DNA of 64,000 nucleotides from Cardiocondyla obscurior. Lineage: Eukaryota > Arthropoda > Insecta > Hymenoptera > Formicidae. Location: NCBI RefSeq assembly GCF_019399895.1, contig NC_091880.1, positions 3,844,001 through 3,908,000 on the forward strand, written 5' to 3'. This document shows, one piece after another, positions 11,320 through 21,472 of this stretch. Both the position numbers and the translations under genes were made by a program. The notes below the pieces were generated by a model, which had not been told where the DNA came from, made no database searches, and saw only the letters and a list, made by a program, of their open reading frames with translations. Position 1 is the first letter of the stretch. Each line of letters begins with the position of its first letter.

Positions 11320-11509
11320 CACCCCAGACGTGAGGCGGGCGCCAGCCTCACATCACCTACGGCGTCTGCGCCTACGTTCTCCGGACTTCCTCCACGGACT
11401 CTTCTTCCGTGCGGATTCGCCCGCTTTCTCGCCGACTGCCTCCCCGTCTTATCCTTCTCGTCACGAAGAGACGGTTCACTAGCTACCCCGACGCAAGCCC
11501 AGGTCGTAC
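8199..11509 (-). CDS. zfh2: zfh2 exon with start codon: N-terminal region, about 8 zinc fingers
   Basis: This exon holds 190 nt of 5' UTR and codons 1-1040 plus one base. Residues 1-150 are low complexity (Q, P, T and S). Residues 152-210 include FDGKIVYNPDGSAYIIEGE, recognised from memory as conserved in vertebrate ZFHX3/4. Finger-type motifs start at Cys280, Cys534, Cys589, Cys669, Cys816, Cys855, Cys912 and Cys960. An extra CPKC pair at 501-504 precedes the conserved GGPLAGIHSRNSCKTLKCPKC block. Polyglutamine runs lie near 219-227, 355-361 and 721-728. The acceptor at 11510-11511 (TTTTTTGTAG before GTACGACC on the minus strand) has a good T-rich tract. The donor at 8198-8197 reads TG then GTGAAT. 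Reading through the donor gives only about 37 more codons of unrelated sequence before a stop, which supports splicing there. Confidence 0.93.
11320..11509 (-). promoter_or_regulatory. 5' UTR segment of zfh2 with a start-stop upstream AUG
   Basis: This is the part of the first coding exon ahead of the ATG. It contains one upstream AUG followed directly by a stop (ATGTGA, bases 11353-11348 on the minus strand), 34 nt before the main ATG. A separate TGA in the main frame lies about 30 nt upstream of the start, so the main frame cannot extend further 5' within this exon. The acceptor at its 5' end means at least one more 5' exon exists upstream, whose position is uncertain. Confidence 0.6.
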
Positions 11510-11560
11510 CTACAAAAAATTAAAATCGATTACTTATACTGACATTTCGTATTAACAATT

Positions 11561-11765
11561 CGTATAAACGATTTACATAAAATAATTAATACAAATATTC
11601 GCATAAACGATTTAAATAAAATAATTAATACGAATATTCGCATAAACGATTTAAATAAAATAATGAATACGAATATTCGTATTAATTATTTTATGTAAAT
11701 CGTTTATACGAATCGTTTACATAAAATAATTAATACGATTATTCGTATTAATCATTTTATGTAAA
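11561..11765. repeat. 39-bp tandem repeat fused to inverted copies, AT-rich palindrome
   Basis: Three direct copies of a 39-bp unit start at 11561, 11600 and 11639. Each carries ATAAACGATTTA and AATTAATACGAATATT-like segments. They are followed from 11678 by copies in opposite orientation (CGTATTAATTATTTTATG, ATCGTTTATACG) and then further direct and inverted fragments to about 11765. The block can fold into a long stem or cruciform. It repeats the homeodomain core TAATTA and its variants several times and lies about 50 bp from the zfh2 acceptor. It may be a MITE-like element or a local duplication. Confidence 0.85.
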
Positions 11766-11819
11766 AATTCCCGTGCGTAAACGTAAGCTTCCGAGATAAT
11801 TAAAAATTTCATATAATTT

Positions 11820-12140
11820 CAGTTTACAAAGTTCCTCCGCCGGACGAGACGAGCCGCCTCCGCTCGTCGGAGAATGAATTCGCAGACGGGAGATTTCGAA
11901 GCCGTTCGGTCGTCTAATTCGGTTAAGTAGAGTCAACATTTCCGAGGACGGTCGAAAGATAGCGAAATACGCAGAAGTGCAGCAAGCTGCGTGTGCAGAG
12001 GATCGCTCGGAAAGGACAGCGAGTTAGGTACACAAGCTACGGCGGAGAACCGACGCGGCAACACAACGGCTCGTTGTGTTCAGATTACCTGAGTGAACCC
12101 AGCTGTGTTTGCGATCGATCGGGTGAGCTTATCTATCGAT
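11820..12140 (-). promoter_or_regulatory. CpG-rich candidate promoter or 5' exon region near zfh2
   Basis: A block of about 300 bp with many CpGs stands between AT-rich flanks. On the minus strand GTTCACTCAG is followed by GTAATC, a possible donor ending an exon at 12089 that could splice to the acceptor at 11509 across about 580 bp. A perfect 8-bp hairpin (AACACAAC, loop GGCTC, GTTGTGTT) lies at about 12059-12079. On the plus strand, GTGAGC donor-like sites occur near 12122 and 12191, so divergent transcription is possible. No TATA box is clear. Confidence 0.25.
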
Positions 12141-13925
12141 GAAATATATCAATTCTTGTTCAAGCAATACGAAAAAGATGAAGAGCGCGGTGAGCTCAAC
12201 GGCGAGTCGTTTTTATGAATGCTTATTTGTATGCCATTTCGTTTTTTTCCCTTTCTTTTTTTTTCTTTTTTTTTTTATCTCCCTATTTTATCAAAAGTAG
12301 ACGTTTCATCGTACCGTACAAAGTGAAACTCTGTATACTTTAATCTGAAGAAATTTTATTGAATTATCTCTCTTTTACTCTTTTCTAACAAGAAATATTT
12401 TTAAAGTTGTGCCGCATTTTCGATTCAACATTTAGAACTGTAATAAAATTTTCGCGAATAAAAATATATTCGATGTAAGCGGTAACCGAGATTTCAAATC
12501 TCGTAAATCGGCGAGTTAACAATTGCGAAAGCAGGTAAAGAGCGTGCGCGCGCGTCGCAATTCCGCGAGAGTTAACGAGGGCTGTGTGAGAAAGATTAGA
12601 CGCGTCGCCCAAAACGAGATACGTCGGTCGCTTTGATTACCGCGGAGGGGAATGGACACGCTCGTAACCCACGTTTCCAGCGAAACGTGCGCGATGATGC
12701 GAATTCCTCCCGCGGGCGGGAGGAGGGCGGGAGCGAGTGGAAGACTCTAATAATCTAATCCCAATTACGCGAAATCGCGGCCTCGAATCAGCGTCGTGAG
12801 GTGGAGGCCGGCCCGCAAGCATTCACGGAATCTAACGGATTAAAGATGAGCCGAGTGGGTGTAACGCGGGATTTATGCGCCGGCTCGCGTGCGTGTGCAC
12901 GGGGGTGTGGAGCACCGTGACGATCCCGTCGACAGAGAACGAATAATCCCATCCCGCGGAAGAGGAGCCTGAAACCGACCCTCTTTTCCTCCTGGTTCTC
13001 TCTTTCTCTCTCTCCGTTTCTCTCGCGATCGTTCTCCTCACGCCCGCCGGCCGCGGGCGGTATCGTCGGACATTATGGTGCATAACGCTGCATGCACGGC
13101 TCCCTCCCGCCCTGACAATCTGCTCCTCTTTCTCTCTTTCTCTCCGAACCGCGCCATCGCCACAGTTATAATTCCGCGGTGCAAACGCCATAATCTAGTC
13201 ACCGTATCCCCCGGCATCTCTTTCTCGAACGATACCGCTTTTATAATGCGTGAGGTACGCCAGCCGCGATCGTTCCCTCGGATTATCATCGATCGATACC
13301 GCCAATCCTAGGCGAATCCTCTTTTGCGCGGCGCCCAATCACGTGCACCGCGCGTTTCAAGAGACGTTCCGCGATCCGATAAAACGGGTGCCTCGTTCGA
13401 CGGCGCTCATTAAGGCAAAATCGTACACGTCGAGGAATATAATTGCGTAGTCCGCTGGGATCGGTGCTAAACGAGGGAGAGCAAAATGCACCTTTACTGT
13501 ATCCCGGTAAATATCTAGCGAAAACGCTTTGCTCGAAGATCACATAATTCATAGCATTAACGTCGATATATGATACCCTTTTGTGGCTAATAATTATAAC
13601 TCGACGTCAGTTACAACGTGCCAATGATATCGAAATCTACAAATAACTATTTTAAATTTTATTCCCTTTATTAGATCCCGTTGAAACGCTCTCTGAACCC
13701 CCCGTTTCGAATTTTCTTAGAGTATCCGATCTATAAAAAAATTAATATTTAATATTTAATATTTAATTAGTATCCAGGGAAAAATGGTATTTCCAACAGG
13801 TCGTCTTTGATTTCAACACAAGAAAAAGAAGCTAGCTACGATTTAAAACGAGGTTCTTTTAATTCTTCGGTCGATCTGAAATATTAAAATTAAATCGAAC
13901 GAGTAATAGATAGATAGATAGGCGT

Positions 13926-13960
13926 GGGAGGGGGAGGGGGACGGGGACGGGGACAGGGAG
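13926..13960 (+). repeat. G-rich run with G-quadruplex pattern
   Basis: At least five G runs of three or more separated by one to three bases (GGGAGGGGGAGGGGGACGGG and onward), directly after a GATA microsatellite and about 80 bp before the first candidate exon of the plus-strand transcript. Similar G-rich or C-rich patterns occur at 16136-16172, 34667-34706, 44920-44950 (C-rich) and 62940-62959. Confidence 0.7.
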
Positions 13961-14379
13961 ATAGGCGAACGCAAGCCTACGTGCCGCGCGCTAGGTATAT
14001 TCCCCCACTACTCCCACTCTCGCTTTGTCCTTCTCCAGCGGTCGCGCTCTCACACACGTATTACACACTGCACAGCAAGCACGTTTCCGTGCCGAAATAT
14101 ACGTATTTGCGTTACATCGAAAACCTCCCGGCACGAAAATTATCTTCTCCTTCTTTTTTTACGTGCGAGGAGAGCACGTGTGATCACGTCTCCTTTCCTC
14201 AAAGTAAGTTATATCCTTACGCGTACATCTGCGAAATGATCTTTTAGTTTCAGAAGTGTTGCCGTGAACTCGCGCAGTTTTAATTAATTATCTGGGCTTT
14301 TTGTTTGCAGGTAACCAGCGCGAGGATCAAGTTTAAATGGACTGAGAGGAAGCTAGCCACACTCTGACGGGAGGTCCGA

Positions 14380-14435
14380 TATTCTGAGAGGAGGAGGAGG
14401 CCTCGGAAAAGGCATCGTGCATCAACGGAGCAACT
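14380..14435 (+). repeat. First copy of a duplicated exon-end block
   Basis: A block starting CTGAGAGGAGGAGGAGGCC and ending CGGAGCAACTC recurs at about 14812-14864 as CTGAGAGGAGGAGCAGGCC to CGGAGCAACTC. About four fifths of the bases match, with one 1-nt indel. Both copies sit immediately upstream of a splice donor of the plus-strand transcript. Confidence 0.8.
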
Positions 14436-14811
14436 CCACGGGTAAGAATTACTCTTTCGAAACATAAAACTAGTAGCTTGTTGTAGTGGAAAGATTTATT
14501 TTTAATTATTTGTAGCATCTCTAAAATTAAATTATATATTTCTTTTTGTTACAGATCAACGCAGCTGCATTCACCGTCAATGAAAGTGTCGTTACCGCCG
14601 ATATAACAATTATACGAACCGTAGCCGGTTCGTCGGTCGTTCCGGGAGTTTCGTATAGTATTCGGACGGATTTTTCTGAATTACGACTTTCTTTTAAACG
14701 CGAGTGCCGAACATGGAACGCGTACAAGTGATAAGAATTTTTCGCGATTGTAAAATCACGGTCGGGGTGTTCGCGAGTGACTTGTGCGCGGAAGGATGAC
14801 TCGACACACAA

Positions 14812-14864
14812 ACTGAGAGGAGGAGCAGGCCCGGGACGGGCATCCTGCATCGGCGGAGCAACTC
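14812..14864 (+). repeat. Second copy of the duplicated exon-end block
   Basis: Partner of the block at about 14380-14435. It ends 4 nt before the GTGAGA donor at 14869, whereas the first copy ends about 6 nt before the GTAAGA donor at 14442. The shared position relative to the donor suggests an ancestral exon duplication rather than random microhomology. Confidence 0.8.
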
Positions 14865-15382
14865 TTAGGTGAGAAAAAATTTTTTTAATAAAATATTTAT
14901 TAAATAAGAACTTTAACTTTTTTTTAATTAATTTTATGAACCAATTTACACGTCTACAATAATATATTTTATTTTATGTTACAGCCACCGGCAGAAATCT
15001 TCAACTCCGCTGAAGCTCATGCAGATTGGTGAGTCGCATGGTTTTTTTTTAATAATTTGGTGTTGGGTTTCTTGAACTGATAACATGTCGTCGACCATAT
15101 TTTATTCAATTATTATAACGCGCACGAATCGGGACTGCGGGAATTGCGGTCTCTAAAAAAATAGCGCGCGCACGGTTTCTTCGAGTAAAAAAAAAAAAAA
15201 ATGCTGGTATTTATTTAATGCGACAATCAGACGATTCAGTACGAAGTCATCTGTATAAACGGGACCGATACGTTATCGCATATTCGAAGTTGCGAGATAC
15301 GGAGAAAAGAATAAGGGTAACAAAGGGCATTGGGACAAACGGGGAACATCTGCCAATCTGACATCACCTGCCTCGGACTCAC

Positions 15383-15418
15383 CTATTTCTAGTCAATTTA
15401 TCACGCATTTCGGTAACG
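15383..15418 (-). other. Candidate minus-strand 5' UTR mini-exon of zfh2
   Basis: On the minus strand a pyrimidine-rich acceptor (CCTTCCGCTCTACCTAG) precedes 36 nt that end in GAAATAG followed by a consensus GTGAGT donor at 15382. The transcript would then run to the acceptor at 11509. The mini-exon contains one ATG (AAATGCG) followed in frame by TGA. A GTGAGT after AG is a strong donor, but the exon itself is unproven. Confidence 0.25.
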
Positions 15419-15500
15419 CTAGGTAGAGCGGAAGGACGAATAGCGGCGTCGACGCGCCGACGTTAGAGGCGTATGGCGTCGAACGGCTTTGTTTTCGCAG

Positions 15501-15643
15501 GGTTCGGCCCTAATTAAACGATAGCATCTTAATTGTCTCCCGACCATTCTAACGCGGCGATTCATGGCCGCGATCGTTTCGAGGGTAGAGCGCCAAGTTT
15601 CGACCGCTTTCTTATATCGCAGCGTCACGATTTCTATTTGTAC
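15501..15643 (+). ncRNA. Possible further exon of the plus-strand spliced transcript
   Basis: A strong acceptor (CTTTGTTTTCGCAG before GGTTCGG) at 15500 and a donor-like GTAC then GTAAGCC at 15644 bound 143 nt. The intron from 15029 would be 472 nt, longer than the others in this unit. The link to the upstream exons is inferred from strand and order only. Confidence 0.3.
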
Positions 15644-18600
15644 GTAAGCCAGAAATCTGCATGGCTGCTAAAGAAATTATTCACGTTTCCCTTCCGAGAG
15701 TTAACTGCATTAAATATGCGCTGGGTCCTTGCATCGTTTGAGATTATTTTTCTAAAATTATTTTCTGCATTTCATCAATATGCATTGAAAGTAACGTAAC
15801 AATTTTATTCCGCTTAACGCGTTTATTTCGATAATTTATAAAATTGCAATAAAAGAAGTAGCGACATTTCGAAGTTCGGCAAATTTCTCGAGACGTAGGA
15901 ACGGCGTAAAATTAATAAATATTTCACGAAGCAAAAGCGGGACGAACTAAAAGCGAACACCGACGGATCTACGAGCGTAACAGCGAAACGATACACCATG
16001 AAGCCCGACGTAATTATAACTTTGGAGAAAGTCGAGGACGATCACAGGTGGCTGATGAGTGTTCAATAGTGGAAAAGGGAAGCGCATGACATAACACAGC
16101 GGGAAGAAAGACGGTGGAGGGCACGCGGTGAGGTCGGGGGGGGGGAGACGCGAGGGAGGGAAGGGAGAGGGCAAGGAGACGATTCGGCAGAGGGAAGAAG
16201 TCTTCCGATGATGGGAGTTAAATGTTCGGCGAAGGAGCGACCGCGGAGTCGACGCACCGTGCCCTTTTGTTTGTCGCGGTTTTTCGCTCGAAGGTCCCTT
16301 TGTATCTCTCGAACGGAGGTAGGAGGCATCAGTGGTCCCTGCGGAACCCACATGGCGAGACCACGGACTCGCGTTTATTCGATACGAAATACGCAAGATG
16401 CGCGCAATTATGGCCTCTCAATTATCTCGTACGCGTCTCGTTATTTATTGAATACCGTGCCTGCTTATTTCTCAAGCGAGTTTGCGTGCGGCGGTAAAAG
16501 GGTGTCCTCCGAAGGGGCGGCCACGGGGGCAAGACGGCGGGAGCGGTTCCTTTTTTTATTTTATTTTATTTTATTTTTTCCTTTCCTCACGGGATTTCGA
16601 CACGGCCCGACGTGCGGAGGCCGCATTGTTCCGTAGCTCTCCGATACCGAAAACCGGAAGTTGTCGAAATTCCGCGTCGCGCAAATCGAGACCGCAGACT
16701 TTCGCGTGCTCCAAAAACAACTGCGCGCTGAATAAACAGACGCATTACTAGAGCACATTACACGCCTCAACGCAACGCCCTTTCGGACCATTAATTCATG
16801 AGACGAATCCACGATCGGTCGATCGAAACGTAATATATATGTTACGTAATACGTAATATCGTACAGTGATTTATAGTAATTTTTTAAAAGTGTAGCTATC
16901 TCGTTAAAAAGAAAGGAAAAAAAAAAAAAGTTTATCGAGACACCACTATATATATGCCGCACGGTGCATTAGATTGCATCAATTGCCAAGTACAACGCAC
17001 TGCGGCTTCGCAGTACAATTAACTGGGGCCGTATTTCTCTTATTATTGTTATTACGTGGCCGGACGGCTTTCTACTTAATATACGCGAACCGCGAGCCTG
17101 ATAAGAACTATCCACGGACAACGACCATGTTCGGCTGACGCATACGAAGCCACGCGGAAACACATGCCGCGCCGAGAGTCGTACGCGCTCCGTGGCTTGT
17201 ATGCAAATGCGAAATAATTACGGTTGCGGCGGTGTCTTCGATCGCGCCGCCAATCAAACCTAATCGTCGCGGGCAGGAAGGAGAAAAGAGACGCGTCGAT
17301 TTACGATCGGAAATCCTGAAAAGCGATTCGATACGTTGCATCGCGGGGTTCAACAATTTATGTAAACCGCCCGGCGTATCTTGTCGCGATAGCGCGAATA
17401 GGTAGAAATGCGAATAACGGTTCTACTTTGCCAATCGCTCCTCCCGCGTTTTGTAATCGAGGTATCGATCGTTGTCTATAACGCGCAATCCTGTGGTCCG
17501 TAATGCCGATTGCACCGCTCGTCACGATGCAAAACGCACGTTTCCCTGTAAGCTCGCTCCGGCAACACGCGATCGATAATTATCTACGTTTTTAACGGCG
17601 ATACGAACTAATACATTATGGAATTATAGAAATAACCACGGCGGCTGGATGACGTTAATGTCGAGAACTCGCGGGCTCTCCGTAACGCTCGGCGATGCAT
17701 TTCCTCACATCGCTCGGAGGAGCAAATTTTCTCAATTAGGAATTCGCTGGAGAGCGATAATCACGTCGTCGGGTACCGGGGAAATTTGAAACGACTCGCA
17801 TAACCGAATGACTCGCAATCCCGCGCGGTACAAGAGCCTCTCCTCTTCTCTTATCGACGTTCCGTGCCTCGTGTACGGTACACCCTACCCTGCCGGGGAC
17901 CAAACACGTCTTCGCGGTATCTGATAAGCGCCGATTAATCGATATTATTTTGATTGCCCGGAGGAATCCGCTACGCCATACAATATTCGTTCGCGGATAG
18001 AATAGGGAGAGAGGATGGGAGGATGAGTTAAGGAAAAGGTAAGGAAGAATGTTGCGGAGGAGGCCGAGGGGCAACAGACGATCCGATGGATGGAAGAGAG
18101 CGGTGCGGGCCGACGTCTCTCGCTCGAAGACAACGGCAATAAGTGAAGGGCAGAGCGCACGAAGGCGAGCGAGCGAGCCGCGCGCGTAATTTACGTGCAA
18201 CATGGATCCGAGCGGCGTTTAATCCGACGTTGGAGCTGGCGATTATGAAGTTAGGGTTGGGTTAGGTGCTGAACGCGATGAGGGCCCCTTTGTGATATCA
18301 ATTAAGTATGATTTTCCTCCCTCCACTAGGGGCGAGAGCGCGCAGCCTCGTCTTCCTCGCGGCGTCCGCTTCGTCTCGGTCGCCCTTTTTCGCGCCGGGC
18401 TTCTTCTTCTTCTCTCGCTCCTCTCTCCTCACCCTCCACCTCGCCTCTCTCCCTCGCCCTCCCACCTGTTCCGACTCCCCTTCTCTCCGCGGGGGTAACC
18501 CAGGGCTTAACCCATTCCCTTATAATTTCCTCCCAATGCACCGTGAGAAACTCGCTCGTAACACGCACGCGCACGCACGTACACCCGAAGGATCCCCGCT

Positions 18601-20500
18601 TCCCCAGCCCGCCCTCTCGCCCTTTTCCATGCTCTCGCTCGCTTGCCCGCTCTCGTTGGCGGTCACCGATTATTAGATTTCATCGAATTTTCGTCGTCCG
18701 CGCGCAGGCATCCGGTCCAGACACGAATCCGCCAATTAACCCCGTTGGCGTGTAGAGGATCCGCAATTAAGCCAACCGTGAGAGAAGTCAGATTCACCGC
18801 GTGGCTGCTCACTTTTTTTCGGCGCAACGAGAGAATCCGGGATGCCGCATCGTCAAAATTTCGCTCGATAATCTCTCTCCCGATCGATCCAGGCCGCGTA
18901 TCGCTATATCACGTTTTGTTTGTCGTACATTTTCCTTCGCATTTTACCGACGCGACAACAAGCATTGATTACTCTAACGAAAGTAACGTAGATATGGTCA
19001 CTCCGCCGAGTCGTGCGTCACTCGTTTCATATTAATTCATATTAATCCTCTCTTATCCTTGAAGCATTGGTTGTTATAAATACGCGATTCAGTAATATAC
19101 AATTAAAATGACTAATATAATTCTACTGATCGCAATCTTATTAAATCAGTTTTTTTTATAGAAATCGTGTTTGCACAATGCATTTAAGTCTCTTTTACGT
19201 AATCGATATCTTTAATTGTGTCAAGTTTTTTTTTTCCTTGTTGTGTATTTTATACCTTTATTTAATTGCAAATATTACTACTATTAGTAATACAAAAATA
19301 ATTGTAATTCGTTAAATTACGTTTTTCCTTTTTTTTTCTTGAAACAATTTCTCGAAGACGAAGTAAAGAAGCGAGATACTCATTTCGTATGTAGGAAGTG
19401 AAATTGCAGGGATACGGCGCGAGACGACGCGAAATCTGCAACCGACTCGTTTGTTAACGTCGAGACAAGTTCCATAACGATCTCATTTAACTTCTCGGCG
19501 ACATTTGACCCGTGTACGTCAGAGAGACGTCCACGCAGTGTTGTTGCGTGCTCTTCGGTAGCTTAAATAAGAGAATCGCGGATAGACCATCAAGGGAGAT
19601 CCCCTTTCAGCGTTAAACGGAGACGCGAAACGTAACATAACATAACGCTAAGTGTGGCGAGTAATAATTTATCCGAAGAACGCGACATTCTACGCGAAAA
19701 AGACTTGACGCGATCGGCTCTCTGCCTTCAAATTGATACAATTGTGCCTTTTAAACACCAGATCTAACGTTATCGCGGCACGGAAATGTTTACCGTAATT
19801 CCTCGCGAGTGTCGGCGCGCAATTTTTTTTTTTTTTAATTTCGATTATTTTTGCGGATCTGAGATTTCGATTTTGCGACAGGATACCTCGTTCGTACGGG
19901 CGCCCGCGTTTCGAGATCGAAAAGAAGAACGCGACCTCGAAGCTCCGCTCGGGTATTGTAGGAAGTGCTTTTTGTTCCGACGTCGTGCTCGAGCAGTCGA
20001 CGGTCGACGTGGGGTGGCTAATGACAAAATCAATGCGACATAATTAGACATGGCGGCTACCTACCTAGCGATCTATTGCGAACGCGTCCGTGTGTACCTA
20101 CACTGATACGAGCCGTCGTTGCGCTGGGGAGGAATTATTGTAAAAACATCCCTTAATATGATCGATATGGCTTCGTCGTTAGTCCCGGAGTAGTGGTAGT
20201 AACGGTAGCAATAGTGATGAGGGTAAGAATCGTATTAGAAAATGCCTCGATTGTCTTAGACCACGAATTTCGTGGAGTTGAATAAAATTATTGAGCAACT
20301 CTATTTTTTTTTTTTTTTAAGTCAAGTGAACATTTAATTGCTGCTATTTTCCCGTAATGCCGCATAGGTTTTCATGCTTTAATCACTTTGTATCGTAAAT
20401 GTAAATGTCATACATCATTATTTATAATCCAAAATATTAAATTTAAAATATACAAAGATTTTTTTAATTAATTAAAAAATATTTTAAATATGTTTAACGA
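15644..20500. other. Noncoding stretch, CpG-rich with AT-rich end
   Basis: No gene is recognised. The stretch holds a G-rich tract at 16136-16172, a TTTTA repeat at 16551-16579, a CT/C-rich block at about 18395-18490 and an AT-rich part from 19030 to 19380. Open frames of up to 155 codons (for example 17736-18203 minus and 16208-16636 plus) overlap in several frames and are low-complexity Arg/Ser-rich, as expected from CpG-rich DNA. Confidence 0.55.
16551..16579. repeat. TTTTA microsatellite
   Basis: About five units of a five-base TTTTA repeat. A second tract of the same motif lies at 24288-24311. Confidence 0.85.
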
Positions 20501-21200
20501 AAAAAATTAAAATTGCCGTCGATAGGATTTTTTTTATTAGCTATCTTCCTCCCCCTCGCATGGCGCAACACCTAAAGCGAACGGGTGGCCCTCTGATTGG
20601 GTTTCGGGGCCGGTTCTAGGCGCGGTGCTAATGATCTCCGTAGCAGATGCCTCGCACGAAGAAAAGCGAGAGCTCCGCGTTGATTTATGGGTCGCTTAAG
20701 ATTCCAACGAATTCGCGGCGCATACCGTTGCAGTACGAAATCATATAGGAAGTCCATCTAATGAAGCGCTCACGTCACAAATTTGATTGTCATTCAAGTG
20801 AAAACAGATCTCGTTCTCAAGTCTTCGATATGTTTTAATTAAAAAAAAAAAAAAAATCTAAGTAATAACTGGCGTGCTTTTGCAAGGAATTAAAAAACCG
20901 ATGTTTAACATCCTTTTCCAGCTTTTATATAACGAAAGTAAATTAAACTACACGTTTAAAACTTGAAAAAAAAAAAAAAAAAAAAATTAAATTTCCAACC
21001 TAAAGACCGCCAGTTTCAGTACTACCATGTGCCAGAGTTAACATTATCGCGCGTTATGACGCAGCGAAATTACTTGGAGCTCCCATTTGACGCGAACAAA
21101 GCCACAACGAAGTCCGCCGGTTGCACAATGCGACTTCTTGCCTGGTGTAAAACTTTGTATAAAACCGAGCCGACACGGCGCGACACGATGCGACGCGGCG

Positions 21201-21225
21201 ATGGCATGGCATGGCATGGCATGGC
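21201..21225. repeat. ATGGC pentanucleotide microsatellite, five copies
   Basis: Five perfect ATGGC units follow a run of imperfect CGACACG/CGACGCGG repeats at about 21171-21200. Confidence 0.95.
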
Positions 21226-21444
21226 GTGACACGTGGCGTCGTGCGCGTTTCGATTCGAAGGAGATAGATGGAGAAAACCGCTTTTATGCACATAAGCTCG
21301 AGTGTAGCGTACGCCGGGCTAATTATACCCTGGACAAAGGGTTCACCCGCCGATGACGCACAAGTAAGCTCGGAAACATTGATGAGAGAGAAAGGGAACT
21401 GTCTATACAGCCGGCGACGCGTCGCGCAAGCCGGAACCGCACAG

Positions 21445-21472
21445 GTAACACCTCGTGCCGCGAGGTGTTTAC
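21445..21472. repeat. Short perfect hairpin
   Basis: ACACCTCG and CGAGGTGT are separated by TGCCG, with flanking GTA and TAC extending the stem after one unpaired T. The stem is too short for a miRNA precursor, and it does not continue outward. Confidence 0.7.

Larger units (their letters stand above)
11766..14038. other. Noncoding flank between zfh2 and the plus-strand spliced unit
   Basis: The stretch contains the CpG-rich block at 11820-12140, a T-rich tract at 12240-12276, a CpG- and CT-rich part at 12540-13330, an AT-rich part at 13560-13900, a short GATA repeat at 13907-13921 and a G-rich run at 13926-13960. Open frames of 60-120 codons overlap one another on both strands and show no family features. 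Confidence 0.6.
14039..15028 (+). ncRNA. Candidate spliced long noncoding RNA, antisense or divergent to zfh2, at least four exons
   Basis: Plus-strand exons fit 14039-14203, 14311-14441, 14555-14868 and 14985-15028. The acceptors are TTGTCCTTCTCCAG, TTTTTGTTTGCAG, CTTTTTGTTACAG and TTTATGTTACAG. The donors are GTAAGT, GTAAGA, GTGAGA and GTGAGT. Four consecutive GT-AG pairs with 107-116-nt AT-rich introns are unlikely by chance. A fifth exon at 15501-15643 is possible. The joined exons have no long conserved frame: exon 2 has stops in all three frames, and the longest piece in exon 3 is a 58-codon frame of unknown type. Exons 2 and 3 share a duplicated 3' end with a 1-nt indel, which also argues against coding. 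The transcript lies upstream of zfh2 on the other strand. The start and the poly(A) end are not located. Confidence 0.5.

Noticed and set aside
18246..18268. GTTAGGGTTGGGTTAGGTG, similar to the insect TTAGG telomere repeat
   Set aside because: There are only a couple of imperfect units, with no array.
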